Positions 33,421-40,524 of a DNA stretch of 40,524 nt are shown here, piece after piece. Under the pieces are notes generated by a model. The model had not been told where the DNA came from. It searched no databases and worked only from the letters and a program-made list of their open reading frames with translations. Source of the stretch: Gammaproteobacteria bacterium (GTDB lineage Bacteria; Pseudomonadota; Gammaproteobacteria; JAJDOJ01); contig JAJDOJ010000270.1 of the NCBI GenBank assembly GCA_022340215.1, positions 1-40,524 on the forward strand. Direction: 5' to 3'. Each line of letters starts with the position of its first letter. The first letter of the stretch is position 1. A program made the translations under genes and the position numbers.

Positions 33421-33455
33421 GAAAGAAACAGGCCGCCCCCGTATGGCGCGGCCTG
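33421..33455 (-). terminator. Possible terminator between aldo/keto reductase and hydrolase remnant
   Basis: CAGGCCGC at 33429-33436 and GCGGCCTG at 33448-33455 form a perfect 8-bp stem with an 11-base loop. On the minus strand TTTCTTTC follows. It sits directly between the two convergent stop codons and could serve both strands. Confidence 0.5.
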
Positions 33456-33460
33456 ATCGA

Positions 33461-33787
33461 TCAGGACAGCGTATCGGCCTGTGCCGCTTTCTGCGTATGC
33501 TGGATGGTGTCGACCACCTCGTCGGTCGTCCATACCGCATGCGCCATGAAACGGAAGTTGGTCATCGCGGCCTCGTAGCCATCGCCTTCCTCGACCTTGG
33601 CTGCCGCCGTCGCGTCCTTCGCGACTGCGACTTCGAAACCCTGCTCTAGAAATTCACGCAGGTGGGCCTCGACGCACAGGTTGGCCGATATGCCGGCGAG
33701 GATCACTTTGTCGATGCCGCGCTTGCGCAATTGGAGGATGAGATCGTTACCAAAGACCCTCGAGGACGAAAGAGAAGGGTGCCGTCG
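33461..33787 (-). pseudogene. 3' part of an isochorismatase-family hydrolase
   Basis: The frame carries only the C-terminal half of a cysteine hydrolase: VFGNDLILQLRKRGIDKVIL, then AGISANLCVEAHLREFLEQG with the catalytic Cys in ANLCVEAH, FEVAVAKDATAAAKVEEGDG, and NFRFMAHAVWTTDEVVDTI. The N-terminal catalytic Asp and Lys regions are missing, and an in-frame TAG stands upstream at 33788-33790. Homology appears to stop near 33760. The missing half should have extended toward tRNA-Leu, whose 3' end is at 33845, so the gene was probably cut by a rearrangement at the tRNA. Intact members are about 180-210 residues. Confidence 0.7.
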
Positions 33788-33844
33788 CTACTGCAAGCTT
33801 ATGAATTCGAGGGGCTTTCACAGTGTAGGTCTGCACTTGTCGAT

Positions 33845-33931
33845 TGGTACCGGGGGCGGGAATCGAACCCGCACAATGTTTCCATTACCAGATTTTGAGT
33901 CTGGCGCGTCTACCAGTTCCGCCACCCCGGC
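33845..33931 (-). tRNA. tRNA-Leu (anticodon CAA)
   Basis: 87 nt with encoded CCA. The acceptor GCCGGGG pairs with CCCCGGT, the D-loop region is TGGCGGAACTGGTAGACGCG, the anticodon stem-loop CCAGA-CTCAAAA-TCTGG gives CAA, a long variable arm (class II) follows and the T arm has GGTTCGATTCC. Its 3' end faces the truncated hydrolase gene. Confidence 0.97.
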
Positions 33932-34197
33932 AGGAGAGGCGACAGTGTATCGAATCCCGCCACGCCCGCAAGCACGAGATTGGGCCCTTGCAGGTTTTCC
34001 GGTTGACTTCCGGCCGCTTTCAGGCCCGGTTGCGACCAGTCATGCTTCATCCGGATCCTAATACCATCGCGCGCCATGCGAAGGAGCGAGTTCAGGTTCG
34101 ATTTGCCTTAGGAGTTGATTGCGCAGCAACCCTTCGCCGCACTCTCATCCAACGCGCCGGACGCATTAATCGCCCTGCCGGGAAAATGATTCTGTCC

Positions 34198-34577
34198 ATG
34201 GATTCCAACGAAAAGGTGGAAAGTGAGCTGTTGCATTCCCATCGTTCATATCCAGCCGCCAAACGTATCCCGCTCGAGACGGTAGAGCGCCTGAGCGCCC
34301 TGATCAAGCGGGAGATCGATGCCGCGACCTGGATGCCGGGTTCTCTCGCTGGAAGGAGTTTGCCGAGCTGGTCGCCGCGGGTGATGCATCACCGACTTCG
34401 ATCCGCGATGCCGCCAGGAAGGCCCTGGAGGCCCACAAGAACACCCAGGTTGCGGCGACTGGCACATACAGATGGCAGGATACCGGGTGCAGCTTGAGGG
34501 GAAAGGACCTCAGAATTGAGCTGACAGCTACTTATCGGATATCGGACGGTCGAGATCGACCCAGCTCGGACGTTTAG
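34198..34577 (+). pseudogene. Frameshifted gene of unknown function
   Basis: The first frame reads MDSNEKVESELLHSHRSYPA, then AKRIPLETVERLSALIKREI; near 34320 the protein-like reading moves to another frame and continues DLDAGFSRWKEFAELVAAGD, ASPTSIRDAARKALEAHKNT and QVAATGTYRWQDTG, ending at a stop at 34575-34577. Both halves have helical, charged, ordinary protein character, and the join falls inside what looks like one helical protein. I do not recognise a family. Could be a real pseudogene or an indel error. Confidence 0.35.
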
Positions 34578-34923
34578 GCCTTTCTTAATACTGCGGAAGT
34601 ATGACAGACAGGAAACGACCCGTTTCCGCCATTCAGCTGTGGCTTATATGGCCAGATCATTGAGCTTTGCGGAGTGTGTTTGCTACCAGCGAACCCTTTC
34701 AACCAAGATGTTGCTCGCCCCCCCAACCTTGAAACAGGGCTGCGACCGCACGGATTGTTTCGCAGCAAACAAGAATAAATTATTCCTAAATTAAATCAAT
34801 CAGTTGTAGAAGTTTGATTCGATCCCCCCTTGTTGGCGCGACACCTGCTTGGGCTACTCGACAATGGTAATGCTGCCCTCTCGTTTCACGGAGACACAAA
34901 CGCTGTTTTCGAGGAGAAACAAC
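34578..34923. other. Intergenic region upstream of the di-heme oxidoreductase
   Basis: Noticeably more AT-rich than most of the window, especially 34770-34820 (runs such as AATAAATTATTCCTAAATTA). No gene is recognised. It probably contains the promoter of the cytochrome gene, but no clear -35/-10 pair is placed. GAAACG-ACC-CGTTTC at 34612-34626 is a small dyad of unknown meaning. Confidence 0.4.
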
Positions 34924-36324
34924 ATGTATGACTGCAAACAGGCGGTGCGCCTAGCACAAGCGGCCTGTCTTCTAATCCTATTCGTCATAGTCGGTGCCAG
35001 CGTTCAAACCGCCCAGGGCGAGGAGCCGAATTTTCAGGGCCGGGTCACACAGGGGCAGATCGTCAATGGCGAGTTGACTCTGCGGGAAATCCGCCTCGCA
35101 GGGCTTCGAGTCTTCACCACACCGTTCAACAAGATCGACGGATACGGTGACGGTGACTCAGGAGGTCGGCCGACCTTGCAGGGAAACGGCACGCTGCTGC
35201 GTGTCAACGGCCTCGACGGTCAGACCTGCCTGGAGTGTCACTCGCTGCTCAGCGCGGCGACGGTCCCGCCCCGCTTGGGAATCGGCGGCGTGGGCGGTTC
35301 CGTGACCAATGCCATCATTAAGCCGACGGCGATGGACCCCGCGGACCTGGATTTAGACAAGAACGCCGGTTTCAACGGACGCTTCGCTAACCCACCGTTC
35401 ATCTTCGGCAGCGGCGGCGTTGAGCTTCTGGGTCTCGAGATGACCGAGGAGCTGCAAGAGCTGCTTAATCAGGCGTTGGCCCACCCGGGGGTAGTCATTC
35501 CGCTGACGACGCACGGCGTAGATTTCGGCAAAATTGTCGCGGATGCCAACGGCAATCTCGATTTCTCCGGGATCGAAGGGGTCGATGCGGACCTCGTGGT
35601 CAAACCGTTCGGGCGCAAGGGCGAGTTCGCCACAGTGCGTGACTTCGACACCGAGGCGATGCAGTTCCACTTTGGGATGCAGCCTTCCGAGGTGGTCGGC
35701 ACCGGCTTCGATGCCGACGCCGACGGCGTGGTCGACGAGATCCGCCCCGGTGACCTCTCGGCGCTAAACACCTTCGAGGTGACGCTCGAGAGGCCCGAAG
35801 CCGAGAAGGCGATCGCGAGCGGGGCGAGCGGCTTCCAACGCTTTATACAGATCGGCTGCGCCTCCTGCCACGTGCCTGTGATACAGACCCAGGGTCAGAC
35901 GCTGCCGTTACGTTTCCCCTCGGACCCGCTCGATCACACTACCGGGATCTACGCGACAGTGGATCTGACCCGGCCGCCGGTGAGTTTCCGATCCAACGGC
36001 ACGGGAGGGATCTACGTTCCCCTGTTCGCCGATCTGAAGCGCCACGACATGGGAGCGGAACTGTCAGAGAGCTTCGCTCAGGTTGATGCACAGCGTAACT
36101 GGGAGTTTACAACGGCTCGGCTTTGGGGCGTGGCCGACACTGCCCCCTATCTACACGATGGGCGGGCAACAACGCTGACCGAGGCGATCCTGCTGCACGG
36201 TGGCGAGGCGCTGCCGGCGCGCAACGCCTTCGCGGCGCTCTCCGTCCAGAACCAAGCCAAGGTGATCGCCTTCCTGCGCTCGCTGCGCACGCCGACAAAG
36301 CCCGCAAAGGATCTCCTCAACTGA
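34924..36324 (+). CDS. Di-heme c-type cytochrome oxidoreductase (DHOR / peroxidase-like)
   Basis: 466 residues from the ATG at 34924, with a strong GAGGAGA a few bases upstream. An N-terminal signal or anchor (ACLLILFVIVGASVQT) places it in the periplasm. Two c-type haem sites are visible: CLECH at residues 102-106 and CASCH at 312-316. The C-terminal ARLWGVADTAPYLHDGRATT and LTEAILLHGGEAL segments are shared with DHOR proteins and bacterial di-haem peroxidases. Electron partners and the natural substrate are not shown; no maturation or redox partner gene lies nearby. The open frame extends upstream to 34849 but lacks a ribosome-binding site there. Confidence 0.83.
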   Translation: MYDCKQAVRLAQAACLLILFVIVGASVQTAQGEEPNFQGRVTQGQIVNGELTLREIRLAGLRVFTTPFNKIDGYGDGDSGGRPTLQGNGTLLRVNGLDGQTCLECHSLLSAATVPPRLGIGGVGGSVTNAIIKPTAMDPADLDLDKNAGFNGRFANPPFIFGSGGVELLGLEMTEELQELLNQALAHPGVVIPLTTHGVDFGKIVADANGNLDFSGIEGVDADLVVKPFGRKGEFATVRDFDTEAMQFHFGMQPSEVVGTGFDADADGVVDEIRPGDLSALNTFEVTLERPEAEKAIASGASGFQRFIQIGCASCHVPVIQTQGQTLPLRFPSDPLDHTTGIYATVDLTRPPVSFRSNGTGGIYVPLFADLKRHDMGAELSESFAQVDAQRNWEFTTARLWGVADTAPYLHDGRATTLTEAILLHGGEALPARNAFAALSVQNQAKVIAFLRSLRTPTKPAKDLLN

Positions 36325-37197
36325 ACAGACCGACCGGGCATGCTGCGCTAGCCGGACTCTGCCATGTAGATCCTCGTCAACACGCCCCCCCCTGGCGACG
36401 AGGGAGGGTCAGGAACGCAGTGATCAAGATCAACGGACGTTTCGTCATTGCGACATGCTCTATTAACCGCCATCGAGCAGCTTGTATTAATGAATAAGCG
36501 GGCTATCCATTTAACACAAGCCAGCACTACATATTGTGGTCACGATTACTGACAATCTGGCGGTAGGAAACTGGATTCGTCACCACAGCCTGCTGCATTA
36601 GGCGGTAAAAAAGGAGCCCTCGGGAGCCAGAAGTACGACCGTTAAACCGAAACGTGTATTCGTCGAGATAGTAGAGGGAACTTGCGTCAAGTGGATATCC
36701 CATATGAATAATTCATAAGTACCCGCTAAATGGCAATTACTGGCTGACTCCAGCCGAATCCAGAAGCTTAGCCAGCGCTACTATTAAAAGGCGCCAAAAC
36801 GCCGAAACAGCCCAAACCCGCCGTTGGGACCAAGGCATTGAGTGGCAGCTATCCGACTGACACCGGACGATTCATCTGCCGAAGACGGATGCGAAGTAGG
36901 AAAAACCAGCCTTTACAGAAGGACCCATGTTACACAACGACTCCTTCACTTGATCCAGAATCCGCGTCGGTCTGTCCTGACAGGATGAATTCCCTCGCTG
37001 TATAGCCATGCAGAGGATTGCCTGCCCGCAATGGTTTTTCCCCGACCAGCAGCTGCGTGTCAGGGTGGAGCCGCTGTTTGGTCCGTGATTTTGCGAAGGG
37101 ACCGGAATATGGCGATGCGCACGACAGAACCTGCCGACCCTGCGGTACGACGACGACCGGTACACGTCTTCGGCACAAGTTGGACAGGCCGGGTTAA
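36325..37197. other. Long stretch without a recognisable gene
   Basis: About 870 bases with only short, unsupported frames on both strands. No homology is recognised; stop codons are frequent and base composition drifts to AT-rich around 36480-36780. It looks like decayed or non-coding DNA. The nearest coding trace is the NRAMP remnant starting at 37198. Confidence 0.45.
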
Positions 37198-37806
37198 TTG
37201 ACCATACAGAGAGTATTTCTGTTCCATCGTGAACCCTCGAGGGAAACGATGACACGTATCGGGATATCCGGCGGGCTGGTACTTTGGCGCTCCCAAATCT
37301 TGCGGACCCTCATCATCCTGGTGGCCGTGATGAGCGCCGTTTTCTTGCTCACCATGATGATCGTCAAACCCGATATCCGGGCCCTGTTTCGGGGCCTGTT
37401 GTAGCCATCCATTCCGGCGGACTCCCTGCTGACAATCATCGCGGTCATTGGCACCACGGTGACGGCACCGCTGGCTGCCGCCTATACCATGGCCGGTATC
37501 CTTGGATGGCGGCGAGGCCTTCGCGATCGGTGTTTCCAGTCCGTGTGGGCGGCGATCATTCACATCGGCACGCTGTTCGCTGTACTCGACACGCGCCCTG
37601 CGACTGCCATCGTCCTCGCGCAGGCCGCAAATGGCCTGCTGTTGCACGTCGTCGCTGTATTCATGCTCGTTGTCATGAATCGGAGGGACATCCTGGGCAC
37701 GTACCTAAACCGCTGGCTTGGCAACATCATTGGAGTCGCGATCATTCTCTTCGTAACCGGCCTTGCCATCACTCAACTCTCCCGCATCACGGGCATTGTC
37801 GGGTAG
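37198..37806 (+). pseudogene. NRAMP-type divalent metal transporter, decayed
   Basis: One frame runs from 37198 to a stop at 37804-37806 with a single in-frame TAG at 37402-37404. The part before the TAG ends MMIVKPDIRALFRGLL and the part after begins PSIPADSLLTIIAVIGTTV, together matching the NRAMP segment that crosses from helix 5 into the loop (..P.IP..SLL..IALIGTTV). TTV is then joined directly to TAPLAAAYTMAGILGW, which in complete NRAMP proteins lies roughly 100 residues later, so an internal block of membrane helices is deleted. AQAANGLLLHVVAVFMLVVM and MNRRDILGTYLNRWLGN complete the C-terminus. The N-terminal third is missing as well. Confidence 0.72.
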
Positions 37807-37809
37807 CCG

Positions 37810-38322
37810 CTATCCTCCCTTCAACTTCTCAACCAATGCCCTGGCGAACACGGGCAGGTCCTTTGGGGTTCGGGAGCTGATAAGGTGACCGTCGATGACC
37901 AAAGGCTCGTCGATCCATTCCGCGCCGGCGTTGCGCATGTCGTCCCGGATCCCCACCGTGCTGGTGGTCTTCTTGCCACGGAGTATGTCCGCTGAGATAC
38001 AGATCCAGCCCGCGTGGCAGATAAAGGCGATGGGCTTTTCCTGTTCGTTGAACTCACGAGTCAGTGAAAGCACCTTTGATTTCCGCCGCAATTTGTCAGG
38101 CGCAAAGCCGCCGGGTATTAAGAGCGCATCGAAAGCCCCTGAGTCCGTGTCACCGATAGTGAGATCGGCCTTACATGGGTAGCCGTGCTTACCATGATAG
38201 GTCCTGCCCGCCTCCGGCCCGGCGACCGCCACATCCCAGCCTTCTTCTTCCAGCCTGATCTTCGGGTACCAGAGTTCCAAGTCCTCATAGACATCATCGA
38301 CGAATGCCAGAATTTGTTTCAT
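37810..38322 (-). CDS. PfpI/DJ-1 family protein
   Basis: 170 residues of the DJ-1/PfpI superfamily. The N-terminus is KQILAFVDDVYEDLELWYPK (the acidic Glu14-type residue), followed by DALLIPGGFAPDKLRRKSKV and the nucleophile elbow KPIAFICHAGWICISADIL with the Cys of FICHAG. The C-terminus is GHLISSRTPKDLPVFARALV. These proteins include glyoxalase III/deglycase-like enzymes and proteases; the reaction of this one is not known. The gene is intact and convergent with the NRAMP remnant, three bases apart. Confidence 0.9.
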   Translation of the reverse strand: MKQILAFVDDVYEDLELWYPKIRLEEEGWDVAVAGPEAGRTYHGKHGYPCKADLTIGDTDSGAFDALLIPGGFAPDKLRRKSKVLSLTREFNEQEKPIAFICHAGWICISADILRGKKTTSTVGIRDDMRNAGAEWIDEPLVIDGHLISSRTPKDLPVFARALVEKLKGG

Positions 38323-38981
38323 GCTTCACACCTCGGATTAGTTAGTCATGGGATCGGCTGACACATTTCGCTCAATGGGAAGAGATGGTCATGGCGGTCT
38401 AGTCGCGCACCTCACAGGGAGCTTCGACGACCGCGCATACGTAGTCTAGACTCATCTGCTATGCGTCTTCGCACCGGCGCGGTCATCTCTACCCAACGAT
38501 ACGGTAGCGCCTTGACAAAATCGCCGAGAGCGATTTTGAACGGCTGCAGGCTCACCCGTAGGGCGAGGGGTAGGGACAGCCCGCAATAGTCTCAACATCC
38601 ACTTCCACAAGCTGTGCTTATCTACCAACCTATGTCGAGCGCTCTCGCGATTTACCTCGATTTCGGTGGGTAAAGCACCGACAAGCAATGACTACACGTT
38701 GTCGACGTTTTCAGGGTAAACCCTAACCGTCCGTACGAAATCGGATACCGGACTGCTGCGCCCAATCAACGCAAGACCTCTATAATTGAGAGTTTCCTTG
38801 ACCGGACCGGGATCACTTCGTTACGCAGCTCTGAGAGAACAGAAAAACCGCGAAATCACACCTTGCTGAAGGGAGTAGCCCATCAACGCGATCCGTCGGC
38901 AGTGTCCGGCGGGTAGTGGCCTCTAACTATGGTATCGCGCAATCGGGGACATGGGTATGATGGCTTCAAACGATAATTGAG
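38323..38981. other. Intergenic region between PfpI gene and mscS-like gene
   Basis: No convincing gene. It contains a perfect 9-bp dyad (38516-38538) and a TATAAT at 38781-38786 without a recognisable -35. The promoter of the mscS-like gene is presumably here. Confidence 0.45.
38516..38538. terminator. Perfect 9-bp hairpin, terminator-like
   Basis: CAAAATCGC-CGAGA-GCGATTTTG: both arms end with four A/T bases, so either strand would carry a GC base followed by T's. It is far from the ends of both neighbours, so what it terminates is unclear. Confidence 0.4.
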
Positions 38982-40076
38982 ATGGCACTGAACGCGACTA
39001 TGGAAGATTTGCTAACTTTCAATCTGCTCGGCAACCCGCTTGCAAACTGGCTTGCCGCATTTGCCGCGACTTCTGGAGTGTTGGTGCTTTTCTACGCCTT
39101 CAGAAGAGTGGCTATGACGCGCCTATCCCGCCTAGCCTCACGTACAGCAGCTTATTGGGACGACTCGTTGGTTGAGCTTCTTGCGCGGACTCACTTCCTG
39201 TTCTTAATCGTCGTTGCTCTGTTCATCGGGTCGCTCATGCTAGCCATTCCGGATACGCTACGGCGAGGCCTATTCACCGCAGCAGCCATAGCTCTCGTCG
39301 TGCAGACAGGAATCTGGCTGAACAACTTTATTGTATTCTGGTTGAAGCGCGATCTTGTCCATCGCAAGGAGAAAGACCCAGCGAGCGTGGCCACGGTAAC
39401 TGCCGCAGCTTTCGTCGGGCGACTTGTACTTTGGTCGGTAGTCGCACTTCTCATGCTGGAGAACCTTGGTGTTGACGTCACCGCGTTGGTCGCGGGCCTT
39501 GGTATTGGTGGGGTGGCGGTAGCGCTCGCGGTCCAGAACATCCTTGGCGACCTTTTTGCGTCATTGTCAATCGTTCTTGATAAGCCCTTTGCGGTTGGAG
39601 ACTTTCTTATAGTCGATGATTTATTGGGCAGTGTCGAGCATGTCGGTCTAAAGACTACGCGACTACGCAGTCTATCCGGAGAGCAGCTAGTTTTCTCTAA
39701 CGCGGACTTGTTAGGCAGCAGAATCCGCAACTATGGCCGCATGTACGAACGTCGAGTCGTTTTCAATATTGGAGTTACCTATCAAACGCATCGCGGCAAG
39801 CTTAGACTCATCCCAGGTCTGATTCGCGAGGCCATCGATGAACTTGATAAGGTCCGTTTCGATCGATCGCACTTTAAAGGCTATGGGGACTTCGCTTTAA
39901 CCTTCGAGACTGTTTATTACGTCCCAAGTCCGGATTACACGCTATATATGGATATTCAGGAGGCCATCAACCTACGCATTCATGAACTTTTCGAAAGGGA
40001 AGGCATAGAGTTCGCTTATCCTACACAAACGCTGTTTATCGAGACAACATCGAGTCAGCTTGGTGCGGGGATATAG
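38982..40076 (+). CDS. MscS-family small-conductance mechanosensitive channel
   Basis: 364 residues. Several membrane helices (NWLAAFAATSGVLVLFYAF, TLRRGLFTAAAIALVVQT) lead to the pore helix region GLGIGGVAVALAVQNILGDL, followed by FASLSIVLDKPFAVGDFLIV and the beta domain (GSVEHVGLKTTRLRSLSGEQ, LVFSNADLLGSRIRNYGRM). The C-terminus is the usual alpha/beta cap (MDIQEAINLRIHELFEREGI). It releases solutes on osmotic downshock. Its codon usage and GC content are lower than in the left part of the window, consistent with later acquisition. The ATG at 38982 has a weak ribosome-binding site; Met7 is an alternative. Confidence 0.88.
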   Translation: MALNATMEDLLTFNLLGNPLANWLAAFAATSGVLVLFYAFRRVAMTRLSRLASRTAAYWDDSLVELLARTHFLFLIVVALFIGSLMLAIPDTLRRGLFTAAAIALVVQTGIWLNNFIVFWLKRDLVHRKEKDPASVATVTAAAFVGRLVLWSVVALLMLENLGVDVTALVAGLGIGGVAVALAVQNILGDLFASLSIVLDKPFAVGDFLIVDDLLGSVEHVGLKTTRLRSLSGEQLVFSNADLLGSRIRNYGRMYERRVVFNIGVTYQTHRGKLRLIPGLIREAIDELDKVRFDRSHFKGYGDFALTFETVYYVPSPDYTLYMDIQEAINLRIHELFEREGIEFAYPTQTLFIETTSSQLGAGI

Positions 40077-40428
40077 TGAAATAAGCGATACGAAAGTATG
40101 TGGTCCTTACCGAGGTGCCAGTACTTCAATCGGAAATATTTCTGCCCTTTGTAGGGGTGATCAAAAGATACATGCCTTCGCCATCCGAGAGCTTGCGTTG
40201 TCTGGTGCCGGACCTGGCTTCCTTTCCCGACAATGCGGTCAACTTCATGGGGGGATCTCAACCTCTGTTCGGGGGCATCTCTAAGGGGATTCTGTTCAGA
40301 TACCCCCGAATGTCTCCCCAAATACCACTGTTTGTCTATGGATATGCTGGGAAGTTGTGAGATAAAAAGTGGTTGATTTGTGCACCTAAATCTTGTAAGC
40401 GCGGGACACAGCGAAAAGGAAAAGGTAA
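40077..40428. other. Intergenic region before the right-edge gene
   Basis: Short frames on both strands (for example leftward 40321-40055 and rightward from 40100) have no recognised product or ribosome-binding site. The sequence becomes AT-rich after 40340. Confidence 0.4.
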
Positions 40429-40471
40429 ACTCCTCAGTAAGTTAAGAGCTGAATTTATCAATCTGAGGAGT
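40429..40471 (+). promoter_or_regulatory. Hairpin masking the Shine-Dalgarno sequence of the last gene
   Basis: ACTCCTCAG at 40429-40437 is exactly complementary to CTGAGGAGT at 40463-40471, with a 25-base loop. The GAGGAG ribosome-binding site (40465-40470) of the ATG at 40482 is inside the right arm, so a transcript that starts upstream of 40429 would hide it, whereas one that starts inside the loop would not. Such arrangements protect some insertion-sequence transposase genes from read-through; whether that applies here depends on what the gene is. Confidence 0.55.
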
Positions 40472-40481
40472 CACCCTTTCC

Positions 40482-40524
40482 ATGAGCAAGACTACCAAAA
40501 AGCCGAGGACGGCGCGCAAAGCAT
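40482..40524 (+). CDS. Start of a gene cut by the window edge
   Basis: ATG at 40482 with GAGGAG 11 bases upstream. Only MSKTTKKPRTARKA is visible, a basic start that would suit a transposase or another DNA-binding protein. Nothing more can be said from 14 residues. Confidence 0.45.
   Translation, partial: MSKTTKKPRTARKA

Noticed and set aside
38781-38786. TATAAT as promoter of the mscS-like gene
   Set aside because: No -35 element at the right spacing and almost 200 bases from the gene.
40055-40321. Leftward 88-residue frame at the right end
   Set aside because: No ribosome-binding site or recognisable motif, and it overlaps the 3' end of the mscS-like gene.
1-40524. CRISPR arrays, rRNA genes, toxin-antitoxin pairs and complete prophage
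   Set aside because: None seen: no evenly spaced repeats, no rRNA-like sequence, and no phage structural or integrase gene.

Overview
The window looks like chromosomal DNA of a gammaproteobacterium, most likely from the purple-sulfur / Ectothiorhodospiraceae-like (Chromatiales) part of the class. This is inferred from the gene set: YajQ, RsmJ, PcnB directly followed by FolK, SohB, FadD next to a FimV-type protein, a YdbH/YdbL pair, and a large TPR protein of a kind I associate with that group. By eye the DNA is GC-rich in most coding regions and clearly less so from about 34.6 kb to the right end. No rRNA, CRISPR array or complete prophage is visible.

Left part (1-12.9 kb). A broken thioredoxin-like gene at the edge is followed by yajQ, the convergent rsmJ, a Bax-inhibitor-1 family membrane protein with a clear terminator, tRNA-Ser(TGA) and an SCP2-like lipid-binding protein. 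After a gap holding the first copy of a palindromic mobile repeat (repeat A) comes a two-gene anion/cation permease operon read leftward. Next are a second kind of short inverted-repeat element (repeat B, flanked by CTAG), a small acidic protein, a 5'-nucleotidase, a broken endonuclease/exonuclease/phosphatase-family gene, a polyphosphate kinase 2 and two small membrane or secreted proteins.

Middle part (13-31.9 kb). A 774-residue protein made almost entirely of about 21 34-residue TPR-like repeats lies next to tRNA-Glu(CTC). It is followed by pcnB-folK, sohB, a DUF4124 periplasmic protein, and fadD with the fimV-like gene. Then come a small helix-turn-helix protein, the ydbH-like and ydbL-like pair (with a second copy of repeat A inserted between them), a YihY membrane protein overlapping a MazG-like pyrophosphohydrolase, a TraB-family protein and a lipase-maturation-factor-like membrane protein. 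Most of these are housekeeping or envelope genes.

Right part (32-40.5 kb). This stretch is eroded. An intact Tat-type aldo/keto reductase, a di-heme cytochrome c oxidoreductase, a PfpI/DJ-1 protein and an MscS channel are interspersed with remnants: a DUF900 hydrolase, the 3' half of an isochorismatase-family hydrolase beside tRNA-Leu(CAA), an unidentified frameshifted gene, and an NRAMP metal transporter carrying an amber codon and an internal deletion. The last 100 bases begin a new gene whose Shine-Dalgarno sequence lies in a perfect 9-bp stem.

No clearly new multi-gene system was found. The most distinctive signals are the two palindromic non-autonomous repeat families, the SD-masking hairpin at the right edge, the uniform 34-residue repeat protein, and the concentration of pseudogenes. 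Several of the frameshifts could be sequencing errors rather than real decay.
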